The notes beneath the pieces were generated by a model. That model made no database searches. It was given only the letters and a program-made list of their open reading frames with translations, and was not told where the DNA came from. From an uncultured Bacteroidales bacterium (GTDB lineage Bacteria > Bacteroidota > Bacteroidia > Bacteroidales > UBA932), in the NCBI GenBank assembly GCA_900546445.1, contig URCV01000020.1, forward strand, positions 1 through 29,267: a stretch of 29,267 nt of DNA, written 5' to 3'. Below are positions 1 through 7,511 of the stretch, in pieces. The first letter of the stretch is position 1, and each line of letters starts with the position of its first letter. A program made the position numbers and the translations under genes.

Positions 1-69
1 CGCTCGCCACAAAGATAAGATGTGGTCTTGATTTTTATTTAAACGGGTGTAAAATCGGAAGATTTTATG

Positions 70-77
70 TAAGTTTG
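70..77 (+). promoter_or_regulatory. Putative -7 promoter element for murI
   Basis: TAAGTTTG matches the Bacteroidetes -7 consensus TAnnTTTG. It lies 54 nt before the murI ATG at 132. No good -33 TTTG is visible about 20 bp upstream. Its position argues against translation starting at the in-frame TTG at 75, which lies inside the box. Positions 1-69 show no recognisable gene. Confidence 0.45.
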
Positions 78-131
78 TATTACAAATCTTGGTGCAGAAA
101 ACCATGCTGCAAATCTAAGGTTTGCGTAGTT

Positions 132-905
132 ATGGCTTGTATAGGTATATTTGACTCCGGTAGCGGAGGACTAAGTGTCTTGAAAGAGATTTTGCGCGTC
201 TTGCCGGGCGAGCATTTCATTTATTATTCCGATGATGGACATTGCCCTTATGGGAACAAGAGCACTGAATACATACTCGAGCGCAGCAAGAGCATCGCTA
301 AGGAGCTTATTGAGGATGGCGCTCAGGTCATTGTAATAGCTTGTAACACAGCCACCGCGGCTTCCATCAAGACTTTGCGTCAGGATTGGCCCGAGATCCC
401 GTTTATCGGGATGGAACCGGCGGTGAAGCCGGCAGCCGCACTGAGTGAAAGCGGAGTCGTGGGGGTATTGGCCACGGAAAGTACCCTGCACGCAGAGAAG
501 TACATTCGCACGCGCGAGAAGTATTCGTCGGGCGTGAAGATGGTGGAAAGGTGCGGAAAAGGCTTCGTGGAGCTGGTAGAGAGCGGATGCACGCAGGGCG
601 AATTGGCCGAAAGGGTCGTCAGGGAGTCGCTGCAGCCGCTTCTGGATGCTGGCGCCGACACTATCGTGCTTGGATGCACCCATTACCCGTTCCTGCTGCC
701 CATTATGCGGAAAATCGCCGGAGATAAGGTTTGTTTCATAGACCCGGCGCCGGCTGTGACCAAAAGGCTGCTTTCCGTCATCGAAGAAGAAGGTATCGAA
801 CTGAGCGGAAACGCGCGACCGCACATAGAAATAAAAAGCAGCGGGTCAGATGTGACTGCCCGCCGCCTATTGAATGAGATTCTGTTATCGTTGGATTTGG
901 CCTAA
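132..905 (+). CDS. murI: Glutamate racemase
   Basis: Converts L-glutamate to D-glutamate in the cytoplasm for peptidoglycan stem peptides. The 257-residue length fits the family (about 260-270). The N-terminus carries the substrate-binding motif IGIFDSGSGG. The two catalytic cysteines sit in VIACNTATAA and in LGCTHYPFL, as expected for the two-cysteine racemase mechanism. I start at ATG 132 because the FDSGSGG motif normally lies within the first 15 residues. The frame is open upstream to position 3, but the extra 19 residues from a TTG at 75 look non-coding and overlap a promoter-like box. The gene converges on the DUF6515 gene and overlaps its 3' end by 21 bp. In many Bacteroidales murI follows OmpH/Skp genes; that flank is outside this window. 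Confidence 0.96.
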   Translation: MACIGIFDSGSGGLSVLKEILRVLPGEHFIYYSDDGHCPYGNKSTEYILERSKSIAKELIEDGAQVIVIACNTATAASIKTLRQDWPEIPFIGMEPAVKPAAALSESGVVGVLATESTLHAEKYIRTREKYSSGVKMVERCGKGFVELVESGCTQGELAERVVRESLQPLLDAGADTIVLGCTHYPFLLPIMRKIAGDKVCFIDPAPAVTKRLLSVIEEEGIELSGNARPHIEIKSSGSDVTARRLLNEILLSLDLA

Positions 906-2360
906 GACCTCGAATACCGGACGGCCTTCGTTTATGACCACTCTGTAGATGGTGTCATCTACCATATAATACTCCTTACCGTCGTTAAGGACCACTATCT
1001 GATAGTCGTCTGACAAGCTTTCGACCACGGCTCCCGCCGGAGGGATTATGGTCTCATACTCGCCTCGTGCGTTTTTGATGAAGAAAACGCCGTCGTCGTA
1101 GTAGTAGTCGATGCCCACGCTCGCATAACTCTGGATCAAACCTAACTGCTTAGCCAGCAAGTAAGATTCGGTACTTCTGCGGCTGCTTTCCGACATATCC
1201 GGATAGCGCGCCAGAGCTGCGTTTTGCGAAGCCAGAGCAGCATTGTTCTGCGCTATCATCTGGTTCTGCTGAGCTATTATCCTATAGTTCTCGTTTATGA
1301 TATTATACTGCCTGTCCCAATAGTTATAGTATGTAAAACTGCATATAACAGGAGTATACGCATAGACTGCAGGTGAGAAATAATAGCCGTAAGGTGGTCG
1401 GCATACGTAATATGAGCCGTCGTAAAGTCTGTAGTAGACGCCATCGCATACGTAGTATTTCTTTCCCCAATATATGCTCACGCTGTGGTGATGCGGAATT
1501 CTGTTGACTCTATATCCGTAATAATGGTGGCCGTGATCGTAAAAACGCGATGGCTGTCGAGACGAAATAGGCCTGCGCTCGTATGGAGGAATACGTGGTG
1601 GCGGAGGTGTTCCGACGTGCTCCGGAGGATACGGATGCTGCGAAGGCTGATGTTCCGAATGGTTAGGCCTATGCGACTGTGAAGGCTCCTGCGCCGGAGA
1701 CGGACGGCGTCCCTGCGAAGTGGAAGGGCTCTGCTCGGATGGAGTCACGGCAGAGGTCGAAGGACGACGCGACTGCGATGACGGGTCTGCCTGTGGCGAT
1801 GGTCTTCTGGTCGGAGCTGACTGAATGTGCTGATCTGCAGGACGTGCTACGGCAGCAGACGGTCTGGTCTGGGCAGAAGGTCTGGTCTGCTGTGACGGGG
1901 CCGGTTGTCTAGTCTGCGAAGATGGTCTAGTCTGTTGTGAGGCAGAAGGTCGCCTAGTCTGACTCTGCTGCATAGATACAGGCTGACGGCTCTGCGAAGA
2001 AGGCCTCGTCTGCTGCATAGATGCAGGCTGACGGTTCTGCGACGAAGGTCTCATCTGCTGTGACGATGCAGGCTGACGATTCTGCGAAGAAGGCCTCGTC
2101 TGCTGCATAGATACAGGCTGACGGCTCTGCGAAGAAGGCCTCGTCTGCTGTGACGATGCAGGCTGACGATTCTGCGACGAAGGTCTCATCTGCTGTGACG
2201 AGGCAGGTTGTCTAGTCTGCGATGAAGGTCTGGTTTCGGAACGAGTCGTGTTCTGCTGGCGCGTAGGCCGCGAGTCTCTTCGAGTCTGCGCCGACAAAAC
2301 CGGAGCACAAAGCAGCGTTCCGGTAAGAATAGCACCTAATGTTAACTTAATCAGTCTCAT
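885..2360 (-). CDS. DUF6515-like secreted protein with N-terminal 15-residue tandem repeats
   Basis: Protein of 491 residues, function unknown. Residues 1-24 form a signal peptide ending near VLSAQT. Residues 44-159 are a low-complexity region built mainly from 15-residue repeats of the form RPSSQxRQPxSxQQx, followed by a Pro/Ser/Arg/Gln-rich linker to about residue 270. Residues 275-345 are Tyr- and Gly-rich (HHYYGYRVNRIP, YYVCDGVYYRLYDGSYYVC), the pattern of the Bacteroidetes DUF6515 family. Residues 355-385 are Asn/Gln/Ala-rich and may form a coiled coil. The C-terminus (413-491) contains repeated YYxxDG/YxxVxxxG strands. It is the last gene of the 5119-to-885 operon, starting 6 bp after the DUF4922 gene stops. 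A periplasmic or surface location is inferred. The basic Gln/Arg repeat could bind glycan or nucleic acid, but nothing here shows that. Confidence 0.85.
   Translation of the reverse strand: MRLIKLTLGAILTGTLLCAPVLSAQTRRDSRPTRQQNTTRSETRPSSQTRQPASSQQMRPSSQNRQPASSQQTRPSSQSRQPVSMQQTRPSSQNRQPASSQQMRPSSQNRQPASMQQTRPSSQSRQPVSMQQSQTRRPSASQQTRPSSQTRQPAPSQQTRPSAQTRPSAAVARPADQHIQSAPTRRPSPQADPSSQSRRPSTSAVTPSEQSPSTSQGRRPSPAQEPSQSHRPNHSEHQPSQHPYPPEHVGTPPPPRIPPYERRPISSRQPSRFYDHGHHYYGYRVNRIPHHHSVSIYWGKKYYVCDGVYYRLYDGSYYVCRPPYGYYFSPAVYAYTPVICSFTYYNYWDRQYNIINENYRIIAQQNQMIAQNNAALASQNAALARYPDMSESSRRSTESYLLAKQLGLIQSYASVGIDYYYDDGVFFIKNARGEYETIIPPAGAVVESLSDDYQIVVLNDGKEYYMVDDTIYRVVINEGRPVFEVLGQIQR
1884..2231 (-). repeat. 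45-bp tandem coding repeats with a 135-bp higher-order period
   Basis: Codons 44-159 of the DUF6515 gene hold about seven copies of a 45-bp unit. Units 1-3 and 4-6 resemble each other pairwise (1 with 4, 2 with 5, 3 with 6), giving a 135-bp super-repeat. For example, catagataca occurs at 1971 and again at 2106, exactly 135 bp apart. The seventh unit is set off by an irregular insertion (SQTRRPSASQQT). Confidence 0.93.
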
Positions 2361-2366
2361 AAGCCT

Positions 2367-3788
2367 CTAATTTAGCTGTCCCCAAGTGAGGTCAATCGCT
2401 TGACGGACGTGGTTTGAAATAACTATCGTCAGACCCTTGTACGGATGTAGTGGAGTGGTGCCGTCCATAATGGAAGTACGCAATCTAATGGCCTCTTTTT
2501 TTAGCCTCTGCACATCACACTCATCAGGAAAGGTCTGCGAAAGTACACTTAGCATATAATTTTCTATGCCAATCCTGTTAATAGCACGAATCGTGCCATT
2601 TTCCACGCTGAAGATTAGCGAGCCGGCGAACAATAGCCTCTCTCCCCTGCTTTCTACGGCGAAAGAAGGTTCACCGAATACCTTCGAGCGGGTCACGCTA
2701 TCGAAGAACAACTCGTCGTAGAGGACTCCTCCGTATTCTATGCGACCATCCTTGAATAGGACCTTTTGAGGACCGGCGCCATCCGATATCATCTCGAAAC
2801 TAATGCAGTCCCCCGTCAAAATGGGCACGTTGAAGCGAGGCTGCGTGCGGGTAAGCCGCCAAGCCACCATCTTCTCGTCCTCTACGGAGATGGCCACCTC
2901 GTCCAAAATCTCTTCCAGAAGGCTTGTAGTCAATTTTTTGAAGTCATCTTCTCTCGGGCACACGAAAAATCCGGCCATATCAGCCGCGCCCGGGGTCATC
3001 GTCAAATGGTCCTCGCCATTACTATAATAATGATGAGAGCGTACGCTGGAGCGCAAAACCACGAAGCACCTATACTCGTTTTTGTAACAATATATATATA
3101 AGTTCAGTCTTGGCTCAGGCTCGCCATCAATCTGCGGCGCACAGTCCACGAGGCGGTAAAAGAGCTTGGCCAGAGACTTCGGAGTGTCGGAACGCAGCGC
3201 ATAGACTCCCCTGCAGAAATGCTGGAAGTGGTATAACTTGGCATCTTGGCCCGTCGTAAGAGGCTCCACGTCAGTGTCTAAAAATGCGTCAATGGCGTTT
3301 TGGAGAGGGAGCAACTGCTGAGGAATGGCCTGAAAATGCATATGGTCAGGAGCGGAAGCCCCGCTGTAAGGGCCGTTGTAAAAGACGAGATAGTCAGGAT
3401 ATTTTCTCGCGAAGTCCATCATATCCACAAAGTTATGCCAAATCGACTGCGGCTTGTGCGTATCGCTCGCTATGACGAAATGATTAGCGAAAATAGGATA
3501 TGGGTTTACCTGAATGTTATAATGCCTGTCCTTTCGTCCTTCGAATTTGATATGGAATTGCTGAGCCGGACGGTTAGCGACGCACAGAAAGCACGGGCGC
3601 TTGGCCAGCGACGCGGAATCCACCTCAGCCGTAGTCGATGCAATGCGTGTCGGATTATACTGAACCTTACACTCTACGCCATTGGCAGTCAGCTCTTTGA
3701 CTTGAGCCTGCTTCAGTGCGCGGAAATTACTTGAGGCCAATGGCCACACGGACAGCTGATCCTGTAAAAACTTGTTTATCTCCTCCAT
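2367..3788 (-). CDS. DUF4922 HIT-like phosphorylase domain fused to a SpoIID-like C-terminal domain
   Basis: Protein of 473 residues. The N-terminal part (about 1-300) is a DUF4922 domain, a relative of HIT-fold nucleotide phosphorylases and transferases. It shows RPCFLC (64-69), NPYPIFANHF (95-104) and the catalytic-type triad H149-M-H151-F-Q153. The C-terminal part (about 370-473) resembles SpoIID/LytB amidase-enhancer domains, with AINRIGIENYMLSVLSQTFP followed by LKKEAIRLRTSI. It ends abruptly at VRQAIDLTWGQLN, just after the position of the conserved T-x-G-x-L motif. No signal peptide is present, which is odd for a SpoIID-type domain. Its ATG shares one base with the stop of the upstream Nudix gene (TAATG), so the two are probably translationally coupled. 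The substrate is unknown; a sugar-nucleotide or nucleotide substrate is inferred from the HIT fold. Confidence 0.82.
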   Translation of the reverse strand: MEEINKFLQDQLSVWPLASSNFRALKQAQVKELTANGVECKVQYNPTRIASTTAEVDSASLAKRPCFLCVANRPAQQFHIKFEGRKDRHYNIQVNPYPIFANHFVIASDTHKPQSIWHNFVDMMDFARKYPDYLVFYNGPYSGASAPDHMHFQAIPQQLLPLQNAIDAFLDTDVEPLTTGQDAKLYHFQHFCRGVYALRSDTPKSLAKLFYRLVDCAPQIDGEPEPRLNLYIYCYKNEYRCFVVLRSSVRSHHYYSNGEDHLTMTPGAADMAGFFVCPREDDFKKLTTSLLEEILDEVAISVEDEKMVAWRLTRTQPRFNVPILTGDCISFEMISDGAGPQKVLFKDGRIEYGGVLYDELFFDSVTRSKVFGEPSFAVESRGERLLFAGSLIFSVENGTIRAINRIGIENYMLSVLSQTFPDECDVQRLKKEAIRLRTSIMDGTTPLHPYKGLTIVISNHVRQAIDLTWGQLN

Positions 3789-4354
3789 TATAACAGTGCC
3801 AATATCTTTTCTCTATACTCTGAAAACTCTATTTCAAATTCTGGTGTAAACACTTCTTTTCCAAGCGAAGCCTCTATCTCCTCGATAGTCCAGTAGCGCC
3901 CGTCGCACACTTCGTAGTTATCCGGGGTCAGGGCATACGTTCCCACTGCCACATAGAGATTTACCATCTCGTCATCGCCCGGCTCCTCCGTAGTATAATT
4001 CACTAAAAACTGAGGATTGAACTTAGAAAACTTCAATTCCTCCCAAGACTCGCGATATAGCGCTTCCTCGAATGACTCGCCATAAGTGACGTGACCGCCG
4101 ACCGCTATGTCCCACCTCAATGGGTACTTCTCTTTATTCGCGCTGCGTCGCTGAAGATAAAACCTTGAAAATCTGTCCACTATCTCGAGGTGAACCACCG
4201 GATGAAGAAGCGGTTTTTCCGGGTTATGACAATTAGTTCGGGCACTCTGCGCATACACTACGCCAGCTCTGTCCACCACCGGAAGCATCTCCTTAAGCGA
4301 AGACTTCTCCCCTATGACCGGCGCCGTCTCGATCGGATATAATAACTCCATCAT
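3788..4354 (-). CDS. Nudix hydrolase
   Basis: Cytoplasmic Nudix-fold enzyme of 188 residues. The Nudix box lies at 87-109: G-x5-E followed by x7 and R101-E102-S-W-E105-E106-L-K-F. The metal-binding glutamates are kept, but the usual hydrophobic residue after RE is Ser and the usual Gly is Lys. The preceding WDIAVGGHVTYGES resembles the isopentenyl-diphosphate isomerase/hydrolase type of Nudix proteins, so substrate specificity is open. Two consecutive ATGs (4354 and 4351) are possible starts. The gene lies 6 bp after the HU-type gene and overlaps the DUF4922 gene by one base. Placement beside a HIT-like phosphorylase suggests both act on nucleoside-diphosphate compounds; this is inference. 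Confidence 0.9.
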   Translation of the reverse strand: MMELLYPIETAPVIGEKSSLKEMLPVVDRAGVVYAQSARTNCHNPEKPLLHPVVHLEIVDRFSRFYLQRRSANKEKYPLRWDIAVGGHVTYGESFEEALYRESWEELKFSKFNPQFLVNYTTEEPGDDEMVNLYVAVGTYALTPDNYEVCDGRYWTIEEIEASLGKEVFTPEFEIEFSEYREKILALL

Positions 4355-4360
4355 ATTATC

Positions 4361-5119
4361 CTACAGCGTTTTTAACAATTCTATTTCATCTGGAGAATAG
4401 AGCAGTGTGTCTATAAAATCCGGACAGAAATACGCCAGAGCCATAAATCCCGCGAGCAGCAGGAGTGCGATTCCCAGAAGCCAGAGAATGACCTTCACCA
4501 CCACCGGCATCCTTTTCTTTTTTCTGGCCAATCCGTCCGCGACCTTCTGTTCCTTCGACACGGCCTCCTCGGCGGGTTCGGAGGGCTCTGCTGTTTCAGA
4601 GGCCTCGGCCTCGTTATGACCTTCTGTCGCGGCCACCGGATGCTCTACCGGTTTCGGGACCGCCACCACTTCCGGAATGCCGGACACACGGTTCTTCAGA
4701 GACACGCTCGACAGCGCGAAGCCCTCCGGATAAATCTGCGCGTCCTTATCCATCACGAAAAATAGATGCCCGTCGCCCAGCGAGCGCAACTTACCCAGCC
4801 CGGGAAGCTCTACCAGCGAATTTGCTTCTACCTCCCGCTTGATTTCCGATATTATCTCGGCCAATTCCTCCCTGACCTTCTCCAAGTCCATCTTTTCCTT
4901 TATGGAATATAAATAGTCATACTGCTCGTTTTCCCCTATGCCGAGGTCCTCGCCATAGATAAATTCCAGTTTTCTATACGGAGGATTAATGGTAAAGCCA
5001 TTATCGGAAATGGTAGCAGCTTGAAGACCAGCCGTGAACGAGCCTAAGCCAGGAACCAGGAGCCTATCGTGCTCCATAATGAATTCTTCCAGACAGGAAG
5101 TGAACGATTCTATAGTCAT
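4361..5119 (-). CDS. HU-CCDC81-type domain protein with one transmembrane segment
   Basis: Protein of 252 residues. Residues 1-145 match the paired HU-related domains (HU-CCDC81 bacterial types 1 and 2) seen in Bacteroidetes: LLVPGLGSFTAG at 20-31 and the related LVELPGLGKLRSLGDG at 102-117. Residues 155-200 are an acidic Ala/Glu/Pro-rich linker ending in basic RKKKRM. Residues 206-231 are a strong transmembrane helix. Relatives usually continue into a periplasmic SPOR domain that binds denuded peptidoglycan; here only about 20 residues follow the membrane segment, so SPOR is absent. The role is unknown; a cytoplasmic domain tethered near the cell wall is plausible. It is the first gene of the operon running to position 885. 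A TAnnTTTG box ends only 4 nt before its ATG. Confidence 0.85.
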   Translation of the reverse strand: MTIESFTSCLEEFIMEHDRLLVPGLGSFTAGLQAATISDNGFTINPPYRKLEFIYGEDLGIGENEQYDYLYSIKEKMDLEKVREELAEIISEIKREVEANSLVELPGLGKLRSLGDGHLFFVMDKDAQIYPEGFALSSVSLKNRVSGIPEVVAVPKPVEHPVAATEGHNEAEASETAEPSEPAEEAVSKEQKVADGLARKKKRMPVVVKVILWLLGIALLLLAGFMALAYFCPDFIDTLLYSPDEIELLKTL

Positions 5120-5123
5120 AATG

Positions 5124-5131
5124 CAAAGTTA
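5124..5131 (-). promoter_or_regulatory. Putative -7 promoter element for the HU-type operon
   Basis: On the minus strand TAACTTTG matches TAnnTTTG perfectly and ends 4 nt before the ATG at 5119. If used, transcription would begin at or next to the start codon, giving a leaderless or nearly leaderless mRNA. No -33 TTTG is visible at the right distance. The element lies about 30 bp from the -33 box of the divergent tRNA promoter. Confidence 0.45.
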
Positions 5132-5160
5132 AAAATTTTGCATAAATTTTTTAAAAATAT

Positions 5161-5191
5161 TTTGCACTTTTAAAAAAATGTACTACATTTG
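5161..5191 (+). promoter_or_regulatory. Promoter of tRNA-Asn
   Basis: TTTG at 5161-5164 and TACATTTG at 5184-5191 are separated by 19 bp, an excellent match to the Bacteroides -33/-7 promoter. The short leader between here and the tRNA contains a small hairpin, CCCGTT (5196-5201) pairing with AACGGG (5205-5210), that could mark precursor processing. Confidence 0.85.
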
Positions 5192-5221
5192 CAATCCCGT
5201 TCGGAACGGGGTTGACAAAAT

Positions 5222-5295
5222 TCCTCTTTAGCTCAGTTGGTTAGAGCACCTGACTGTTAATCAGGGGGTCCTAGGTTCAAGTCCTAGAAGGGGAG
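5222..5295 (+). tRNA. tRNA-Asn (anticodon GTT)
   Basis: A 74-nt cloverleaf. The acceptor stem pairs TCCTCTT (5222-5228) with AAGGGGA (5288-5294), including one G-U pair, and the discriminator base is G5295. The anticodon stem CCTGA/TCAGG encloses loop CTGTTAA, with anticodon GTT at 5256-5258. The T arm is CTAGG-TTCAAGT-CCTAG. Only CA follows the discriminator, so CCA is not encoded and must be added after transcription. It has its own promoter and is followed at once by an intrinsic terminator, so it is a single-gene transcript. Confidence 0.98.
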
Positions 5296-5299
5296 CAGA

Positions 5300-5333
5300 A
5301 AAAAAGACGATTGATTTCTCAATCGTCTTTTTT
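5300..5333 (+). terminator. Intrinsic terminator after tRNA-Asn, probably bidirectional
   Basis: A perfect 15-bp inverted repeat: AAAAAAGACGATTGA at 5300-5314 and its complement at 5319-5333, with loop TTTC. It ends in a run of six T on the plus strand and has the matching A run on the other side. It can therefore also stop the convergent gene ending at 5418. Confidence 0.92.
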
Positions 5334-5417
5334 CGTATTCGTCCAGCACGAACATGGGGCAGGTGGAAAACCATTGTATTTATCTCAAAGAACATCTGAA
5401 GAATTTTGTCTTCCATA

Positions 5418-6101
5418 TTATTCGATTTTTTCAAGTTCACTATCATAGACCTCGGCTTCAGTGCCATGGAGGTTGATTTCACCATTCTCATCAATTTCCT
5501 GAATGAGAACAATCTCACCATTGACACCGATTACCTTGAAACGGCGATTCTCAGCCAACTCGCGCTCATCTTCGGGATGGTCATTGATAGCCGGATCGTA
5601 CCATTTCACGATGTCACCAACCTCTACTGATTCATCAATGAAAATGAGCTGGAGGGCAACAATATTACCACTTCGGTCTGTTCCGTAGAAGCATTCGTAA
5701 GCATCATCACCATAACCGCTTGATGCCACTACGCCAACACCATTGACGCTACCGCAATCTGGTTTATGTAAGGTGATTTCACATACTTCCGAATACCACT
5801 CTTTGCTTTTGCAATTACTTTCGTAGTCTTCGGCATCAAAGAACCCTGCCTGTCCGGAATCAACTTCAACGGACCATGGGAAAATTTCCAGACACATAAC
5901 ATCCGGATAGTCAATATGCCGAATACGCAACTCTGAGATGCGGTTGCCCCAATCGCCACAGTATTTTTCAACGGCCTCGCATTTATAGATACCAGGAAGG
6001 ATGTATGCTTCGTTGCAGCACCATTCTTCCGCGAGATAACATGGATCCGTAATTTTGATTCTGCTGGGGAGTTTGATTTCCCCTAAGTCAATTGTTTTCA
6101 T
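5418..6101 (-). CDS. Hypothetical protein, possibly DUF4241-like, foreign codon use
   Basis: Not firmly recognised. The 227-residue soluble protein has ITDPCY (17-22), the motif VDSGQAGFFD (80-89), SSGYGDDAYECFYG (127-140) and a C-terminal VGDIVKWYDP segment (161-170) that looks like an SH3-like barrel. The ITDPCY / DSGQxGxFD / YGD pattern is reminiscent of DUF4241-type proteins found in accessory regions; this is a weak assignment. I start at ATG 6101. The frame stays open to a TTG at 6194, adding 31 residues, but no ATG lies there. None of its 22 Ile codons is ATA, whereas neighbouring core genes use ATA heavily, which points to horizontal acquisition. It sits beside tRNA-Asn and converges on that gene's terminator. 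Confidence 0.75.
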   Translation of the reverse strand: MKTIDLGEIKLPSRIKITDPCYLAEEWCCNEAYILPGIYKCEAVEKYCGDWGNRISELRIRHIDYPDVMCLEIFPWSVEVDSGQAGFFDAEDYESNCKSKEWYSEVCEITLHKPDCGSVNGVGVVASSGYGDDAYECFYGTDRSGNIVALQLIFIDESVEVGDIVKWYDPAINDHPEDERELAENRRFKVIGVNGEIVLIQEIDENGEINLHGTEAEVYDSELEKIE

Positions 6102-6357
6102 AATGTTGTCTTGTAAATAATTTTGTATGACATAAGCAGCGGCATCTCTGAACCAAGTATTGCAACGAGGCATTTCACCAAACTTTTTCCACAAGTAGCT
6201 AAATTAAGAATGAAGCCTATAGTGGTACCCTTTGATCGGACAGGGTTAAGCCCTAGTTAAGTCAATGTTTCCTCGGAGCAGAGCCTTCCGAATAGGTAGT
6301 GCTCTGCGTCTTGGATGTTGATACGAAGGTAGTGATTATTGTTGATTTTGTCACGAT
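6102..6357. other. 256-bp intergenic region without a clear gene
   Basis: No convincing gene on either strand. A minus-strand frame continues upstream of the 6101 ATG as far as about 6204 without an ATG and could be a 5' extension of that gene. Weak hairpins are visible: ACCCT (6227-6231) with AGGGT (6242-6246), and GCAGAGC (6278-6284) with GCTCTGC (6301-6307). Neither has a T tract, so neither is called a terminator. Confidence 0.5.
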
Positions 6358-7272
6358 CTACTTCTTTTTCTTCAAGGCATTTATGGCCTCTGTTATCCCT
6401 GCTTTGTATTCTTCGTCGGTCGAATACTTTCGAGACTTCGAGTAATACTCTATCGCACTATCAATATCTCCCTTTCTCTCACTCAAATAGCCTAGATTCT
6501 GGTATATTAGATAATCGGTCGGGTCATACTTCGACGCCAGCTTATATTCATCGATGGCTTCATCTATCTTATTCTCGGCTAACAGAAGGTAAGCGGCATC
6601 GGCGTGGAAGATGGCGTTATCATTATACACTTCCACTAACACGGATGTATATGCCTTGCTGTTCGAAAGGTCTTCGTCATCTGCGTCCAATATTTCTGCA
6701 AAGTAATTCTGCAAGTCTCCGAAATACACTTTCTTATCGTAAGGTTCATCGTAAAGGCCACACCATTCATCATTTATTTCAGGCGAATGTCTTACCATCG
6801 AAGACAATTCATCCACAGCCTTAGTATAATCCTCATTCATGATATACATATATATAAGGCCCTCTCTCAAATCAATTCTGTTCGGGAAAGTCTCTATACC
6901 CTGCTTCACGCACTTCTCCGCTTTCGCATAATAGTCTTCTTTGAAGAAAACCTTTGAATACAAATACCCGCATTCATTTCCGAGAGAATCCTTTAGGGCT
7001 AGACACTGTTGATTTCCCCTCGGCGGAGTAACAGTCGTTACTAACATCTCGTCCATTCCCTTTAGGATATAATAGTTAAAGCGGGCGATGAGCAGTTCAC
7101 AAGAGTTAGGAAAATCCTTTTCCCATCGGGAAATAACATCTTTAATGACCGTAGAGTCTTTCTTCTGGCTCCCTTCGAAGAATTGCTCGTAATACTCCTT
7201 GTTAGTTTGGCCAAAAGCCTGGCACACGGCAACAAGACAAATGCCGACGGCTATCAAACACGATTTTTTCAT
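6358..7272 (-). CDS. Secreted tetratricopeptide-repeat protein
   Basis: Protein of 304 residues with an N-terminal signal peptide (MKKSCLIAVGICLVAVCQAFGQ, cleavage likely after AFG), so it is exported. It is largely helical with TPR-like pairs throughout. The best two are near residues 215-285 (ADAAYLLLAENKIDEAIDEY and IYQNLGYLSERKGDIDSAIE). TPRs act as protein-binding scaffolds; the partner is unknown. It ends in a Lys-rich tail (KKKK). It stands alone, with 256 bp of non-coding DNA after it and 433 bp before it. It uses ATA codons like the core genes, so unlike its neighbour it looks native. A degenerate -7 box (TACCTTTA, minus strand, 7320-7327) is the only promoter candidate. Confidence 0.88.
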   Translation of the reverse strand: MKKSCLIAVGICLVAVCQAFGQTNKEYYEQFFEGSQKKDSTVIKDVISRWEKDFPNSCELLIARFNYYILKGMDEMLVTTVTPPRGNQQCLALKDSLGNECGYLYSKVFFKEDYYAKAEKCVKQGIETFPNRIDLREGLIYMYIMNEDYTKAVDELSSMVRHSPEINDEWCGLYDEPYDKKVYFGDLQNYFAEILDADDEDLSNSKAYTSVLVEVYNDNAIFHADAAYLLLAENKIDEAIDEYKLASKYDPTDYLIYQNLGYLSERKGDIDSAIEYYSKSRKYSTDEEYKAGITEAINALKKKK

Positions 7273-7511
7273 AATGTATATGTTACTAATTATCTCTTTC
7301 AGTAATGATTACCACCTTGTAAAGGTAGCATTTTTTCTCATATTAATGACCTTCCCTATGATTGTTTCACACTATTAACTAATATTCTTTACAACATTTC
7401 AGAACCATTTGGCTAACTGTTTTTCAACAAGTCAGCGCAAAAAGCTTTTACAGGTTATTTAGAAGACGAAGTGTGCCAATGGCTCTTGACTGATGAGAAT
7501 AATGTGCGATA

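Noticed and set aside
5261..5527. Minus-strand reading frame ending in LLGLEPRTP across the tRNA
   Set aside because: This is the well-known spurious translation of the reverse strand of a tRNA; it overlaps the tRNA, its terminator and a better gene.
6278..6307. Hairpin GCAGAGC/GCTCTGC as a terminator of the TPR gene
   Set aside because: The loop is 16 nt and no T tract follows on the minus strand.
7274..7378. 34-codon hydrophobic reading frame (MYMLLIISFSNDY and onward)
   Set aside because: It lies in the promoter region of the opposite-strand TPR gene, in AT-rich DNA where such frames arise by chance; no supporting signal.
7490..7497. CTGATGAG resembling the hammerhead ribozyme core
   Set aside because: No GAAA core segment or suitable stem II follows, so a hammerhead cannot form.
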